NCBI GenBank assembly: GCA_964629015.1
Contig: CAZVMN010000003.1
Span: 248,001 to 312,000, forward strand
Length of the DNA stretch: 64,000 nt
Source of the DNA: Oceanococcus sp964629015
GTDB lineage: Bacteria > Pseudomonadota > Gammaproteobacteria > Nevskiales > Oceanococcaceae
Direction: 5' to 3'
Position numbers and translations under genes: made by a program. Of the stretch, positions 25,666-34,597 are shown one piece after another (the stretch's first letter is position 1; every line of letters starts with the position of its first letter). The notes below the pieces were generated by a model. It worked only from the letters and a program-made list of their open reading frames with translations. It was not told the origin of the DNA and ran no database searches.

Positions 25666-26661
25666 TCAGTCGGTGTTGGGGTTTTCCCACAGATGGGATG
25701 CTTGCGGGTCGATGGCGTCGAGCAACTTTACCATCAGGGATTTGAGTATCGACGCGTCACTGTAGCCGAGCCGCTCATTGACCTGAGATTCCACCACCTT
25801 GGCTGCGGAAATCAGGCGCAGGGCGAGCCGACGGCCCTCCGGAGTCAACTGGTAGGCGAGGACAGGTGCGCCGTCACCCTCGGCGTCGAGATGTTCAGGC
25901 CGCGCCAAGCCACGACTGATCAGCGATTGGATGGCTGACGCGCTGCTGTTGTTGAGGATGCCTGACATGGTGGAGTCCAGCTCCACTGCCGTCATGGTCT
26001 GTTTGAGCGTAAGTGTCGAGAGCAGATAGAACTCTTCGTCGCTCAAGCACGCGTCTTCCAGATGAGGGCGGATCTGGCTGTAGAAGCGATAATGGCTGCG
26101 CCCCAGCAGATAGCCCAGGAAGTTCTCGTCGAAGCTGCCCGCAAGATAGGGATGACGCGGCTCATGGCCACTTTGACGAGGTGTGGCATGCGCGTAGCGC
26201 CCACCATGGAATACCAGAGGCGCTGAGTCACATTGCTCGAACGATTCCACTTCGCCGACGAAAATCAGATGATCACCGCCCTCGTACTGGAACGCTGTGC
26301 GACATTCAAAGCGCGCTGCGCAGCCGGTGAGCAGCGGGTTGCCGTTGATGCCATCTTCCAGCGTTAGCCCGGAAAATTTGTCCTCGATTTTGCCGGCGAA
26401 GCGGTTGGACAAATCCTCCTGGTCGGACGCCAGTACGTGCACCGCCCAATGGCTGGCCTTTTTGAAAGCCTCATAACCTTTGTAGGTTTCCGCCAGGCTC
26501 CACAGCACCATGGGGGGATTGAGTGACACCGAGTTGAAGCTGTTGACGGTTAAACCCAACGGTTCGCCGTCTTCGGTGCGGGTGGTGATGATGGTCACGC
26601 CGGTGGCAAAACTGCCCAATGCCTGGCGAAACGCGAGCGGGTCAAAGGCTTGGTTACTCAT
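25666..26661 (-). CDS. Flavin reductase with C-terminal MarR-like domain
   Basis: A 331-residue fusion. Residues 1-160 form a flavin reductase-like split-barrel domain (ALGSFATGVTIITTRT, LTVNSFNSVSLNPPMVLWSL), the NAD(P)H:FMN/FAD reductase component of two-component monooxygenases. Residues about 190-325 resemble a MarR-type winged helix (EEFYLLSTLTLKQTMTAVELDSTM, ASAIQSLISRGLARPEHL, YQLTPEGRRLALRLI). The same layout occurs in the reductase of Acinetobacter p-hydroxyphenylacetate hydroxylase, where the tail senses the aromatic substrate. No oxygenase component is adjacent. The ATG start is followed directly by the domain. The DUF1302 gene lies upstream on the same strand. Confidence 0.87.
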   Translation of the reverse strand: MSNQAFDPLAFRQALGSFATGVTIITTRTEDGEPLGLTVNSFNSVSLNPPMVLWSLAETYKGYEAFKKASHWAVHVLASDQEDLSNRFAGKIEDKFSGLTLEDGINGNPLLTGCAARFECRTAFQYEGGDHLIFVGEVESFEQCDSAPLVFHGGRYAHATPRQSGHEPRHPYLAGSFDENFLGYLLGRSHYRFYSQIRPHLEDACLSDEEFYLLSTLTLKQTMTAVELDSTMSGILNNSSASAIQSLISRGLARPEHLDAEGDGAPVLAYQLTPEGRRLALRLISAAKVVESQVNERLGYSDASILKSLMVKLLDAIDPQASHLWENPNTD

Positions 26662-26751
26662 ACCGATACTCTACGCTTTGCCGAGCAAAACACCTTCGTC
26701 CGTAAGGATCAGACGCCGGTACTCGGCGTCTGATCGAACTCATACGGATCT

Positions 26752-28659
26752 TTAGAACGCGTATTTCGCGGTGAACGCGATATTGTCGCGATCCTGATAC
26801 GGACGATCGTCGAAGTTGGGTGTGCCACCGAAGTAGGCGTTGTAGACCAAGCCCAGGGTGAGTTTGTTGAGGCGAATAAACTCGGCGCCCACGCTGGCAC
26901 GATAGTCGTCTTCACCGAACAACGAACCCAGACCACCGTTCAACGCAGACTTGCCGGTGATATTGGCGGCCAAACCGATCGGTACATTCAAGTCCCAGCC
27001 GGCGAAAATGTTGCGCTTGCCAATCTGGAACACCATCTGGATGCCGGCGGCATCGCGGGTGTTGGTCAGCCCGGTATCGATTTCGCCACTGGTGTTGAAC
27101 TGGCGCTCATAGTCTTCGACATGAACAAACCCGGCTTCGCCGACGATGGCCATCGAGTCCCATAGCCCGAGCGGGCCAGGGCCCAGAACGTAGAGCCAGG
27201 ACAGCAAGGCTTGCCAGGTTTCCGCCCGGGTGGGTGTGGGGACGGGGCCGAGAATGGGTGCGAACACATCGACCAGAACGTCGACGCCATCGCGATAAAT
27301 CAGCTCCGCACCGAAGTTCACGCCAAACAACACGGTCGAAAGACTCACCGCCGTCAGGTGCACGCCCGGGTAGTAAACAACGTTATAAGTGGTCGGGACC
27401 AGCAGATCGCCGAGCTGTTGGGTCGTGATTGCCGGCTCGCCGGTCAACGGGTTGAACAGCAGTACGCCGTAGCCGTAGTTCTGTCGCGGTGCCGGTGTGG
27501 TGGCGTGATAGCGCAGATGGTACGCACCGATGGTCGTGGTGTAGTTGAGCGCATAACGCAACCCAAACCCCCATTGGCCATGGTCCGAAGGCACAATGTC
27601 GGGCAGGCGCTGCGGATCAATGCCGCGTGGTGCACCGGTCAGCTCATCCAGCAGCCCCAATTCTGGCAGGTTGAGCTCGAGTTCGCCGAGCAGATCATCT
27701 GGCAACAACTGCACATTGGGGGCACCCGGGCCGATGAACAGATCGGCGATAACCTGGATGGTTTCGTTCAGATCGGTGGTGCTGGCCAGGTTGTAGTTGG
27801 ACAGAGTTTCTGAGTACAGCGGGTTGCGAATCCCGTAGATAAATTCCGCGCCGGGGCCCACAACGTCGGCCGGTGAGAAGAATTCACCCACCGGGTTGAG
27901 TTCGATTTCCTTGAACTCCAGCTTGTATTGACCGAGCAGGGTCAGCTTGTTGTTGACCGCAAGCTGGAACGAGACCTGGTTCACCGGCAGCAGAATGCTT
28001 TTGACGTCGGCGCCGGGCACGGTGGCTTTGGTGGCGTCCGCGGGCGCTTGTGCCAGCGCGACACCGGAGAAGAACAGACTCTCACCCCAGGCCGCGATGT
28101 GTTTGCCGGCGCGCAGATTGAGCACCATGTTGCCCGGCAGATACCAACTGCCGTAGCCGTAAGCGTCGAGCAGTCGAGCGCGCTTACCGCTAAAGAAACG
28201 GGCTTCATCGGTGAAGCTGTTAAATGGATCCTGCGAGGTGCTGATCGATTCTTCGCTGTCGTTGGCGTTGGTGTCCTGGCGATACACCATGTCGTAGAAC
28301 GCATCAGCGCGCACCAGCATGCCGAAGTCTGGTCCCCACTTGAGTTGCAGTTCGCCGAGCAAAGTGGCGCGATTGTTCACCGCATCCCACTGTTCGAAGT
28401 TGCGGTCCCCGTCGTCGAAGTTGTTGGACTCAGGCCACTTCAACCATTCTGGGGCTTCAACCTGTTCGCGGCCTCCGGTGGATATGATGCCAGGATGCGG
28501 CTTTTCGGTACGTACCGAATACACATAGCTGCCTTGCATCTGCCACTCGCCATCAAATGGCCCGAGCTTGAAACTGCCAGCCCACAGCGGACTTTGAACG
28601 GCGAACGCACAGGCAGCAATTGTTGCGAGCCTGGACCCAAAACGCACCGGGTTCTTCAT
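26752..28659 (-). CDS. DUF1302 family outer-membrane protein (second copy)
   Basis: A 635-residue DUF1302 protein: signal peptide ending near SPLWA (residue 27), beta-strand-rich body with repeated aromatic-polar alternation, and a terminal strand IAFTAKYAF ending in Phe as for outer-membrane barrels. It is shorter than the copy at 9242 and clearly diverged. The ATG at 28659 is preferred over 28674 because GGGGAG sits 9 bases before it. Its neighbours are the flavin reductase downstream and the divergent wax ester synthase upstream, which supports a link to uptake or export of neutral lipids or esters. Confidence 0.87.
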   Translation of the reverse strand: MKNPVRFGSRLATIAACAFAVQSPLWAGSFKLGPFDGEWQMQGSYVYSVRTEKPHPGIISTGGREQVEAPEWLKWPESNNFDDGDRNFEQWDAVNNRATLLGELQLKWGPDFGMLVRADAFYDMVYRQDTNANDSEESISTSQDPFNSFTDEARFFSGKRARLLDAYGYGSWYLPGNMVLNLRAGKHIAAWGESLFFSGVALAQAPADATKATVPGADVKSILLPVNQVSFQLAVNNKLTLLGQYKLEFKEIELNPVGEFFSPADVVGPGAEFIYGIRNPLYSETLSNYNLASTTDLNETIQVIADLFIGPGAPNVQLLPDDLLGELELNLPELGLLDELTGAPRGIDPQRLPDIVPSDHGQWGFGLRYALNYTTTIGAYHLRYHATTPAPRQNYGYGVLLFNPLTGEPAITTQQLGDLLVPTTYNVVYYPGVHLTAVSLSTVLFGVNFGAELIYRDGVDVLVDVFAPILGPVPTPTRAETWQALLSWLYVLGPGPLGLWDSMAIVGEAGFVHVEDYERQFNTSGEIDTGLTNTRDAAGIQMVFQIGKRNIFAGWDLNVPIGLAANITGKSALNGGLGSLFGEDDYRASVGAEFIRLNKLTLGLVYNAYFGGTPNFDDRPYQDRDNIAFTAKYAF

Positions 28660-28819
28660 CAGACGTCTCCCCATTGCATAGTCTGAAGGTGTTGTAATTC
28701 AATCAATGTTATAAGCGGTATTTGAGCACAGATTCACCCGAACTGATGAGCCTGTTTGCAAAAAGCTAGGCCATCGTTTTTATGGTGAGCGCGCCGGGCA
28801 TCGGCGTGGGGAGAACCAG

Positions 28820-30181
28820 ATGAAAAAACGACTTGGGCAGGTCGATGCGGCGTTTCTAAGGATGGAAACTGCACAAGCACCCATGCACTTGGGCTGCCTG
28901 ATGACGTTCAAGCTGCCTGCGGGCGAGGACAAGACCTTTCTGCGGGAGATGTTTGAACATCTGCGCAGCCAGCCATTTCTGCCTGAGCCATTTGACCACC
29001 GCCTGGCACAGGGCACCTTGGCCGATATCGCGCCGGCATGGGAGCCGTGTGACATCGACATGGATTTTCACGTACGTCACTCCGCCTTGCCCAAACCCGG
29101 CGGTGAGCGGCAACTCGGCGAGTTGGTGCAACGCCTGCATTCCAACGCCATGGATTTCGCACGCCCGCTTTGGGAATGTCATCTGATCGAAGGCCTTGAG
29201 AATCGGCGCTTCGCGATCTATTTCAAATCCCATCACTGTGCTATCGACGGTATGGGGGCGATGCGACTGACCAAACTGTGGTTGACCGATGATGTCAACG
29301 ACATGCGTTGGCCGGGTGAGCGTGAGATTCCGCAAACGGGTACGCTGCTGAAAAAGTCACTGGCCACCAAGCTGGTGGACGTGATTCGCGAGACCGGGGA
29401 TCAGGCGCGCGGTCTGGGGCAACTGGCAAGCAAGCTGGTTGAGATGAGTCGCGGTGAGGGCAGCACGGTCAAAGCGGCGATGGATACCCCGGCCTCGGTA
29501 TTCAACAAACCCGTGACCCGTCAGCGGCGCCTGGGCACACAGTTGCTTGATCTGGCGCGTATCAAGGCGCTGAGCAAAGCGCTGGATGTGACGGTCAATG
29601 ACGTCACTTTGGCCATCGTGTCTGGCGCTGTGCGCTACTACATGCTGGAAAACGATGCCATGGCCGAGAAATCCTTGAACGCCTCCGTGCCCATCGGGCT
29701 GGCGCGTGAGGATGAACAAAGCGGTAACGCCGTGGCCGGATTTGTGTGCCCCTTGGCCACTGACCAAGCGGACCCGCTGGTGCGAGTGCGACAGATCAAT
29801 GCCACCACATCGCGCTCAAAACAGGAGCTCTTGAGCATGTCGCCGACCGCGCTAGAGCAGTTCACGCTGATGGGGCTGGCGCCGCTGATGGCTGGTCAGA
29901 TCACTGGCACGTTGTCGAAGCTACCGCCATTTTTCAATTTCGTGGTCTCCAACGTGGTTCTGACCAAGCATCCTTTGTACTTGCGTGGCGCAGAATTGGA
30001 AGCCATGTACCCCATGTCAATCCTGTTCGATGGCTATGCCATGAACGTGACCGTGATTGGTTATGCCGACAAGGTGTGCGTGGGGTTTGTCGGTTGCCGC
30101 AATGCAGTGCCGCGTTTGCAAAGCCTCGCCGTGTATACCGGCGAGGCTTTGGAAGAGTTGGAGCGAGCGGCGGGTCTGTGA
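28820..30181 (+). CDS. Wax ester synthase/diacylglycerol acyltransferase (WS/DGAT)
   Basis: A 453-residue bifunctional WS/DGAT. The catalytic motif HHxxxDG is present as HHCAIDG (residues 138-144), and a C-terminal NVVLTKHPLYLRGAE-type segment matches the family. It esterifies acyl-CoA with long-chain alcohols or diacylglycerol to make storage lipid at the inner face of the cytoplasmic membrane. The ATG follows GGGGAG. The divergent DUF1302 gene shares the 160-base upstream region. It is convergent with the ferredoxin reductase gene, with 12 bases between stop codons. Confidence 0.93.
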   Translation: MKKRLGQVDAAFLRMETAQAPMHLGCLMTFKLPAGEDKTFLREMFEHLRSQPFLPEPFDHRLAQGTLADIAPAWEPCDIDMDFHVRHSALPKPGGERQLGELVQRLHSNAMDFARPLWECHLIEGLENRRFAIYFKSHHCAIDGMGAMRLTKLWLTDDVNDMRWPGEREIPQTGTLLKKSLATKLVDVIRETGDQARGLGQLASKLVEMSRGEGSTVKAAMDTPASVFNKPVTRQRRLGTQLLDLARIKALSKALDVTVNDVTLAIVSGAVRYYMLENDAMAEKSLNASVPIGLAREDEQSGNAVAGFVCPLATDQADPLVRVRQINATTSRSKQELLSMSPTALEQFTLMGLAPLMAGQITGTLSKLPPFFNFVVSNVVLTKHPLYLRGAELEAMYPMSILFDGYAMNVTVIGYADKVCVGFVGCRNAVPRLQSLAVYTGEALEELERAAGL

Positions 30182-30193
30182 TCAGGTTTGGGA

Positions 30194-31414
30194 TCAGGCC
30201 GGGATCAGATCGGCCAGCGCCTGATCTGGGTCCGCCAACACCGCGAGGTCTGGCGCGACGCGTGCCGCCACCAGCTTTTTCGCAGCCATGAAATCCTTGG
30301 GCTGACTGACCGCATCCGCGGCAATGATGACCCCATCCTTGAGATAGAACAGGGCGAAGCTTCGGGTTTGCGGATCGCCGCGCATCACGGTGTTGTCGTA
30401 GCCTTCGGAAATGCCGACCATCTGCAATTTGAGATCGTACTGATCCGACCAGAACCAGGGGACCGCGTCATACGGTTTGTCCTGGCCAAGCAGGCTGGCA
30501 GCCGCTGTGCGGGCTTGCTCCATGGCGTTGTTGACCGATTCCAGGCGGATGCGGCGGTTGTAAAAGCCGCTGGGTAGATTGGTGCAGTCGCCGGCGGCAA
30601 CGATGTTCTCATCGGATGTGCGTGCGTACTCATCGACGACGATGCCGTTGTCGACGGTCAGGCCGGCCAGGGACGCTAGTTCCGTGTTGGGGATCAGACC
30701 GATCCCGACGACCACAAAGTCTGCCTCCAGCGTTTCACCGCCATCCAGAACAACCTGATTTACGGGATTGCCTTTCAGCGCGGTCACGCTGGCGCCGGTG
30801 CGCACATGGACACCAGCATCGCGGTGAACCTGCTCGAAAAACTCGGACACGGGCGGTGCTGTCACGCGGGCCAGCACACGCGGCAGACCCTCCAGCACGG
30901 TGACGTCGACACCCAGTTTGCGGGCGACGGCTGCAACCTCAAGACCGATAAAACCACCACCGATAATGACCGCGCGCTTGCCGGCCTGACAGTGCGGGCG
31001 AATCGCGTCGACATCGGCCACGCTGCGCAGCTCGAACACGTTCTGGGCATCCGCACCTTCAACCGGCAGCGGGCGAGCGCGACCGCCTGTGGTCAGCGCC
31101 AGTTTGTCCCAGCTCAGGGTTTCGCCGTTATCGAGCGTGAGCGTTTTGCTGTCGCGATCGATCTGCGTGACGTGGACACCACCACGGAACGTGATGTTGT
31201 TCTTTTCCAGGATCGGCGCTTTGATCACGTACAGACTTTCTTCGCTGGCCTCGCCGGCGAGGTAGGCCTTGGACAGCGGTGGGCGACGGTAGGGCAGTTG
31301 GGGTTCTTCGCCGACGATGGTCAGATCACCTTCGAAGCCGAGTTTGCGCAGTTCCTGGGCCAGGGTGGCGCCAGCTTGGCCGCCGCCCACGATCACGATT
31401 TTGTCTGTACTCAT
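30194..31414 (-). CDS. FAD-dependent ferredoxin/rubredoxin-type reductase
   Basis: A 406-residue NAD(P)H:ferredoxin reductase of the glutathione-reductase fold. The FAD-binding GGGQAGATLAQELRK lies near residue 9, the NAD(P)-binding IIGGGFIGLEVAAVARK near residues 150-166, and the second FAD motif is NIVAAGDCT; a C-terminal reductase domain follows. Such enzymes pass electrons to ferredoxins or rubredoxins feeding P450s, dioxygenases or alkane hydroxylases. The rubredoxin at 23479 is a possible partner, though no oxygenase gene is adjacent. The ATG at 31414 is chosen because the FAD motif begins at once; the upstream extension is not coding-like. Confidence 0.9.
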   Translation of the reverse strand: MSTDKIVIVGGGQAGATLAQELRKLGFEGDLTIVGEEPQLPYRRPPLSKAYLAGEASEESLYVIKAPILEKNNITFRGGVHVTQIDRDSKTLTLDNGETLSWDKLALTTGGRARPLPVEGADAQNVFELRSVADVDAIRPHCQAGKRAVIIGGGFIGLEVAAVARKLGVDVTVLEGLPRVLARVTAPPVSEFFEQVHRDAGVHVRTGASVTALKGNPVNQVVLDGGETLEADFVVVGIGLIPNTELASLAGLTVDNGIVVDEYARTSDENIVAAGDCTNLPSGFYNRRIRLESVNNAMEQARTAAASLLGQDKPYDAVPWFWSDQYDLKLQMVGISEGYDNTVMRGDPQTRSFALFYLKDGVIIAADAVSQPKDFMAAKKLVAARVAPDLAVLADPDQALADLIPA

Positions 31415-31476
31415 GTTGTCTTGGTTGGGTTGGGGGACCGCTGACGCGGACCGGGGGGAGTGGGTGATTGTGCGAC

Positions 31477-31899
31477 TTACTCGCCGCGATAGATCGCCCA
31501 GTTTTTGTCGGTTTCCTGAACCTTGACCTCGTAAAGCAGGGCGCCGAACCGCGCTGCCAGAACATTCCAGAACAGCACGGCGAGATTTTCCGCTGTGGGA
31601 TTCACGCCGGCACACAGGGGGGAATCGTGGTTCAGATGGCGTTGGTCGGTATCTTCAAGTATCAACTCTTTCAGCGCATCGCGCACTTCGGTGAGGTTGA
31701 CGATCACACCCGTGCGGGGATCAACGGGGCCGCGTAGGGTGACATCCATGAAGTAGTTGTGGCCATGCCCATACTGGCGTGAGCAGGGGCCGTACAAAGC
31801 TTGGTTTTCTTCTGCACTGAGCTCATCTGACCACAGCCGATGTGCCGCGCAAAAATGTTCGCGCCGGGTCAGGTACACAATCGGGCGCTTAGTCGTCAT
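31477..31899 (-). CDS. 6-pyruvoyl-tetrahydropterin synthase family protein (QueD/PTPS-like)
   Basis: A 140-residue T-fold enzyme of the PTPS/6-carboxytetrahydropterin synthase family. The zinc ligands are His20, His45 and His47 (AAHRLW and YGHGHNY), and the catalytic Cys is Cys39 (GPCSRQ). The Asp-His pair of QueD (DHHYLN) and mammalian PTPS (DHKNLD) appears here as D85-Q86 (TDQRHLN), a substitution worth noting. Its start overlaps the end of the upstream SDR gene by 11 bases, so the two are co-translated. That pairing recalls PTPS plus sepiapterin reductase of biopterin synthesis; a queuosine role remains possible because no other que gene is visible here. Confidence 0.83.
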   Translation of the reverse strand: MTTKRPIVYLTRREHFCAAHRLWSDELSAEENQALYGPCSRQYGHGHNYFMDVTLRGPVDPRTGVIVNLTEVRDALKELILEDTDQRHLNHDSPLCAGVNPTAENLAVLFWNVLAARFGALLYEVKVQETDKNWAIYRGE

Positions 31900-32590
31900 T
31901 GCAGTGAATCTCGATGGTTGTCCCGGTCAGCGGACCGGACATGCTGCGGTCGAGTAGGTAGCGCACAGTGGGTACGATATCCTCGGGCAGGGTTTTCGGG
32001 TGGATACCCATTTGCGCCAGCATATCGGTGCGCATCATGCCGGGCGCGATGGCATTGACCCGGATGTCGTGAGCTTTGCCGTCTTTGGCCAGAGCCTCGG
32101 TCAAACCGACGATGGCGTGCTTGGAGGCCGCGTAGGCGGAAAACCCTGGGAACGCCTGCATGCCGCGAATGCCAGCAAGCGACGTGACATTGACGATGTC
32201 GCCACGATGACCGGCGGTCTGCCATTGGCGCATAGCGGCACAGCACGCGTTAAAAGTGCCGTTGACATTGATCGCCTGCACCTCTGCAAATTCGTTCGGC
32301 CCCAGACTGTCCATCACATCGCCTTGACCCAGCACCGCGGCGGCATTGAGCAATGCGCTGGGCTTGAAGTCGCCAATCGCAGAAGCCACGGCTTCTGCGT
32401 TGCTGACACATTGCGGGTAAATCTGCACATTCCCGCCATGCTTGCTGATCTCGGCGGCGACGCTTTCGAGTCTGTCGAGACGGCGGCCGAGCAAACCCAC
32501 GCGCCAGCCTTCTGAGGCCAGCATGCGAGCGCTTGCCGCACCGAGACCGGTGCCGCCACCGGTGATCAGAATGGCTGCAGCGCGGGTCAT
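31889..32590 (-). CDS. Short-chain dehydrogenase/reductase paired with the PTPS-like gene
   Basis: A 233-residue classical SDR: cofactor motif TGGGTGLG (residues 9-16), LNAAAVLG in place of NNAG, the catalytic Ser in NVTSLAG and the catalytic pair YAASK. It should reduce a carbonyl with NAD(P)H in the cytoplasm. The ATG at 32590 starts directly before the Rossmann fold. Its 3' end overlaps the PTPS-like gene, suggesting a pterin carbonyl as substrate (sepiapterin-reductase-like), but this is inference and generic SDR roles cannot be excluded. A hairpin lies just upstream at 32611-32632. Confidence 0.85.
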   Translation of the reverse strand: MTRAAAILITGGGTGLGAASARMLASEGWRVGLLGRRLDRLESVAAEISKHGGNVQIYPQCVSNAEAVASAIGDFKPSALLNAAAVLGQGDVMDSLGPNEFAEVQAINVNGTFNACCAAMRQWQTAGHRGDIVNVTSLAGIRGMQAFPGFSAYAASKHAIVGLTEALAKDGKAHDIRVNAIAPGMMRTDMLAQMGIHPKTLPEDIVPTVRYLLDRSMSGPLTGTTIEIHCNDD

Positions 32591-32610
32591 GCGGACTTGC
32601 CCGTCAAGTG

Positions 32611-32632
32611 GCTGAGTGGTGACCAACTCAGC
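32611..32632. promoter_or_regulatory. Hairpin between propionyl-CoA synthetase and the SDR gene
   Basis: GCTGAGT and ACTCAGC form perfect 7-base arms, with further GGT/ACC pairing inside. No T-run follows on the minus strand. It may be a weak terminator after the synthetase gene or an operator for the SDR/PTPS pair. Confidence 0.35.
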
Positions 32633-32701
32633 TTTGCGAAACGTCGGTGTGTCATGCGCTGTGATCGCCCTGGCGGCACCAACAGCTTGGCGTTGCGCCG
32701 C

Positions 32702-34597
32702 TCAGTTTGTTTGTGGATAGCCGAGCGTTCCAAGAGCGTCTCGGATCTCGTCCAGAATTTTAGGATCGTCAATGGTAGCAGGGACCGGTGGGTTCTCGCC
32801 GTCGGCGAGCTTGCGCATCACCGCACGCAGGACCTTGCCGGAGCGGGTTTTCGGCAGGCGTGGCACGACCGCCGCCTGCTTGAACGCCGCTACCGCACCG
32901 ATATCCTCGCGGACTTTGGCAACAAGTTCCGCCACGATTTCCGCATCGGCAGCGTCGACGCCCGCTTTGAGGACAACAAATCCGATCGGCAACTGGCCTT
33001 TGAGCGTGTCGGCAACACCGATGACTGCGCATTCGGCAACGGCCGGGTGCGCGGACAGGACTTGTTCCATAGCCCCGGTGGACAATCGATGCCCAGCCAC
33101 GTTGATGATGTCATCGATGCGCGACATGATCGAAATGTAGCCGTCGCCGTCGCGATAACCAGCGTCGCCGGTCAGGTAATACCCGGGGTAGCGGCTGAGG
33201 TAGTTTTCGCGGTAGCCCTCATCGTTGTCCCAGAGGGTGAGCAATGTACCGGGCGGCAAGGGGAGCCGCAGGGCCAGGTTGCCGATTTGGTCGGTGCCCA
33301 ATGCCGTGCCGTCTTCATCCAGTACCTGCATGTCGTAGCCGGGAACCGGCACGGCCGCGGAGCCGGGTTTGACCGGCATTTCTTCCAGGCCCAGGCAATT
33401 GGAAACCGCGGGCCAGCCCAATTCGGTTTGCCACCAGTGGTCGATCACCGGAACTGCAAGTTGGGTCTGCGCCCATTCGATGGTGTCCGGGTCAGAGCGT
33501 TCTCCGGCCAGGTATAGGGTTCGCAGACTGCTGATGTCGTAATCCGCGAGCAGTTCGCCGCGAGGGTCTTCTTTTTTGATGGCGCGAAACGCCGTTGGCG
33601 CAGTGAACAGCGTGCTGATGCGGTATTCATGAATCATGCGCCAGAAAGCCCCCGCATCGGGCGTGCCGACCGGCTTACCTTCATACAGCACCGTGGTGCA
33701 TCCCATCAGCAGTGGTGCGTAGACAATATAGGAGTGTCCCACGACCCAGCCCACATCCGAGGCTGCCCAGTAGACCTCACCGGGCTCTGCCCGATACACC
33801 GCGCGCATCGAGTAGTGCATGGCAACAGCATGTCCACCGTTATCGCGGACTACGCCTTTGGGTTTGCCTGTGGTGCCCGAGGTGTACAGAACGTACAAGG
33901 GGTCGGTGGCCTCAAGGCTGACGCATTCTGCAGGCTTTGCGCGGGCGACAGCGTCGGTCCAGTCGACATCACGCCCGTCCATCAAATCGGCGTGGCATTG
34001 CTCGCGTTGCAAAATCAGGCAGTGATCAACTTTGTGCTCCGCCAGCTCCAGCGCTTGATCAAGCAGCGGTTTGTAGGCGATCAGCCGCCCTGGTTCGATA
34101 CCACAGGAGGCGGACATCACCAGCTTGGGCTGCGCGGCATCGATACGTTTGGCCAACTCCGGCGCGGCGAAGCCGCCGAAAACCACCGAGTGAATGGCGC
34201 CGATACGGGCGCAGGCCAGCATGGCCATGGCCGCTTCCGGCACCATCGGCATGTAGATGACAACACGATCGCCTTTGCCAATGCCAAGTTCGGTCAGGGC
34301 CCCGGCGAGCCGGGCCACTTCGTCGCGCAGCTCGCGATAGGTGTAGCGGCGCTTGCTGTTTGTGACCGGTGAGTCGTAGATCAGTGCATCTTGATCGGCG
34401 CGGCCCGCTTCGACGTGACGGTCCAGGGCGTTGTAACAAGTGTTGATGCGTCCGCCGGAAAACCAGCGATGCAATGGGTCATTCGCGTCATCCAGCACGC
34501 TGTCCCAGGTTTTATCCCATTCCAGGTGACGGGCTTGCTCGGCCCAGAAGTCGAGCGGGTTTTCCAGCGCGCGCTGATATTCCTTGGCGTAGCTCAT
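32702..34597 (-). CDS. prpE: Propionyl-CoA synthetase
   Basis: A 631-residue acetyl/propionyl-CoA synthetase-type ANL enzyme. It begins with the PrpE-like N-terminus (YAKEYQRALENPLDFWAEQA), carries the adenylation loop YTSGTTGKPKGVV, the propionyl-CoA synthetase hallmark WAASDVGWVVGHSYIVYAPL, the WWQTELGWP motif and the acetylatable Lys in TRSGKVLR. It makes propionyl-CoA from propionate, ATP and CoA. Its start codon overlaps the stop of the upstream esterase gene by 4 bases, so ester hydrolysis and acid activation may be coupled. A link to propionyl-CoA from the retro-aldol or branched-chain pathways in this window is possible. Confidence 0.9.
   Translation of the reverse strand: MSYAKEYQRALENPLDFWAEQARHLEWDKTWDSVLDDANDPLHRWFSGGRINTCYNALDRHVEAGRADQDALIYDSPVTNSKRRYTYRELRDEVARLAGALTELGIGKGDRVVIYMPMVPEAAMAMLACARIGAIHSVVFGGFAAPELAKRIDAAQPKLVMSASCGIEPGRLIAYKPLLDQALELAEHKVDHCLILQREQCHADLMDGRDVDWTDAVARAKPAECVSLEATDPLYVLYTSGTTGKPKGVVRDNGGHAVAMHYSMRAVYRAEPGEVYWAASDVGWVVGHSYIVYAPLLMGCTTVLYEGKPVGTPDAGAFWRMIHEYRISTLFTAPTAFRAIKKEDPRGELLADYDISSLRTLYLAGERSDPDTIEWAQTQLAVPVIDHWWQTELGWPAVSNCLGLEEMPVKPGSAAVPVPGYDMQVLDEDGTALGTDQIGNLALRLPLPPGTLLTLWDNDEGYRENYLSRYPGYYLTGDAGYRDGDGYISIMSRIDDIINVAGHRLSTGAMEQVLSAHPAVAECAVIGVADTLKGQLPIGFVVLKAGVDAADAEIVAELVAKVREDIGAVAAFKQAAVVPRLPKTRSGKVLRAVMRKLADGENPPVPATIDDPKILDEIRDALGTLGYPQTN

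Noticed and set aside
33629..34372. 247-codon open frame antisense to prpE
   Set aside because: Entirely inside prpE, His/Gly-rich, no domain signature.
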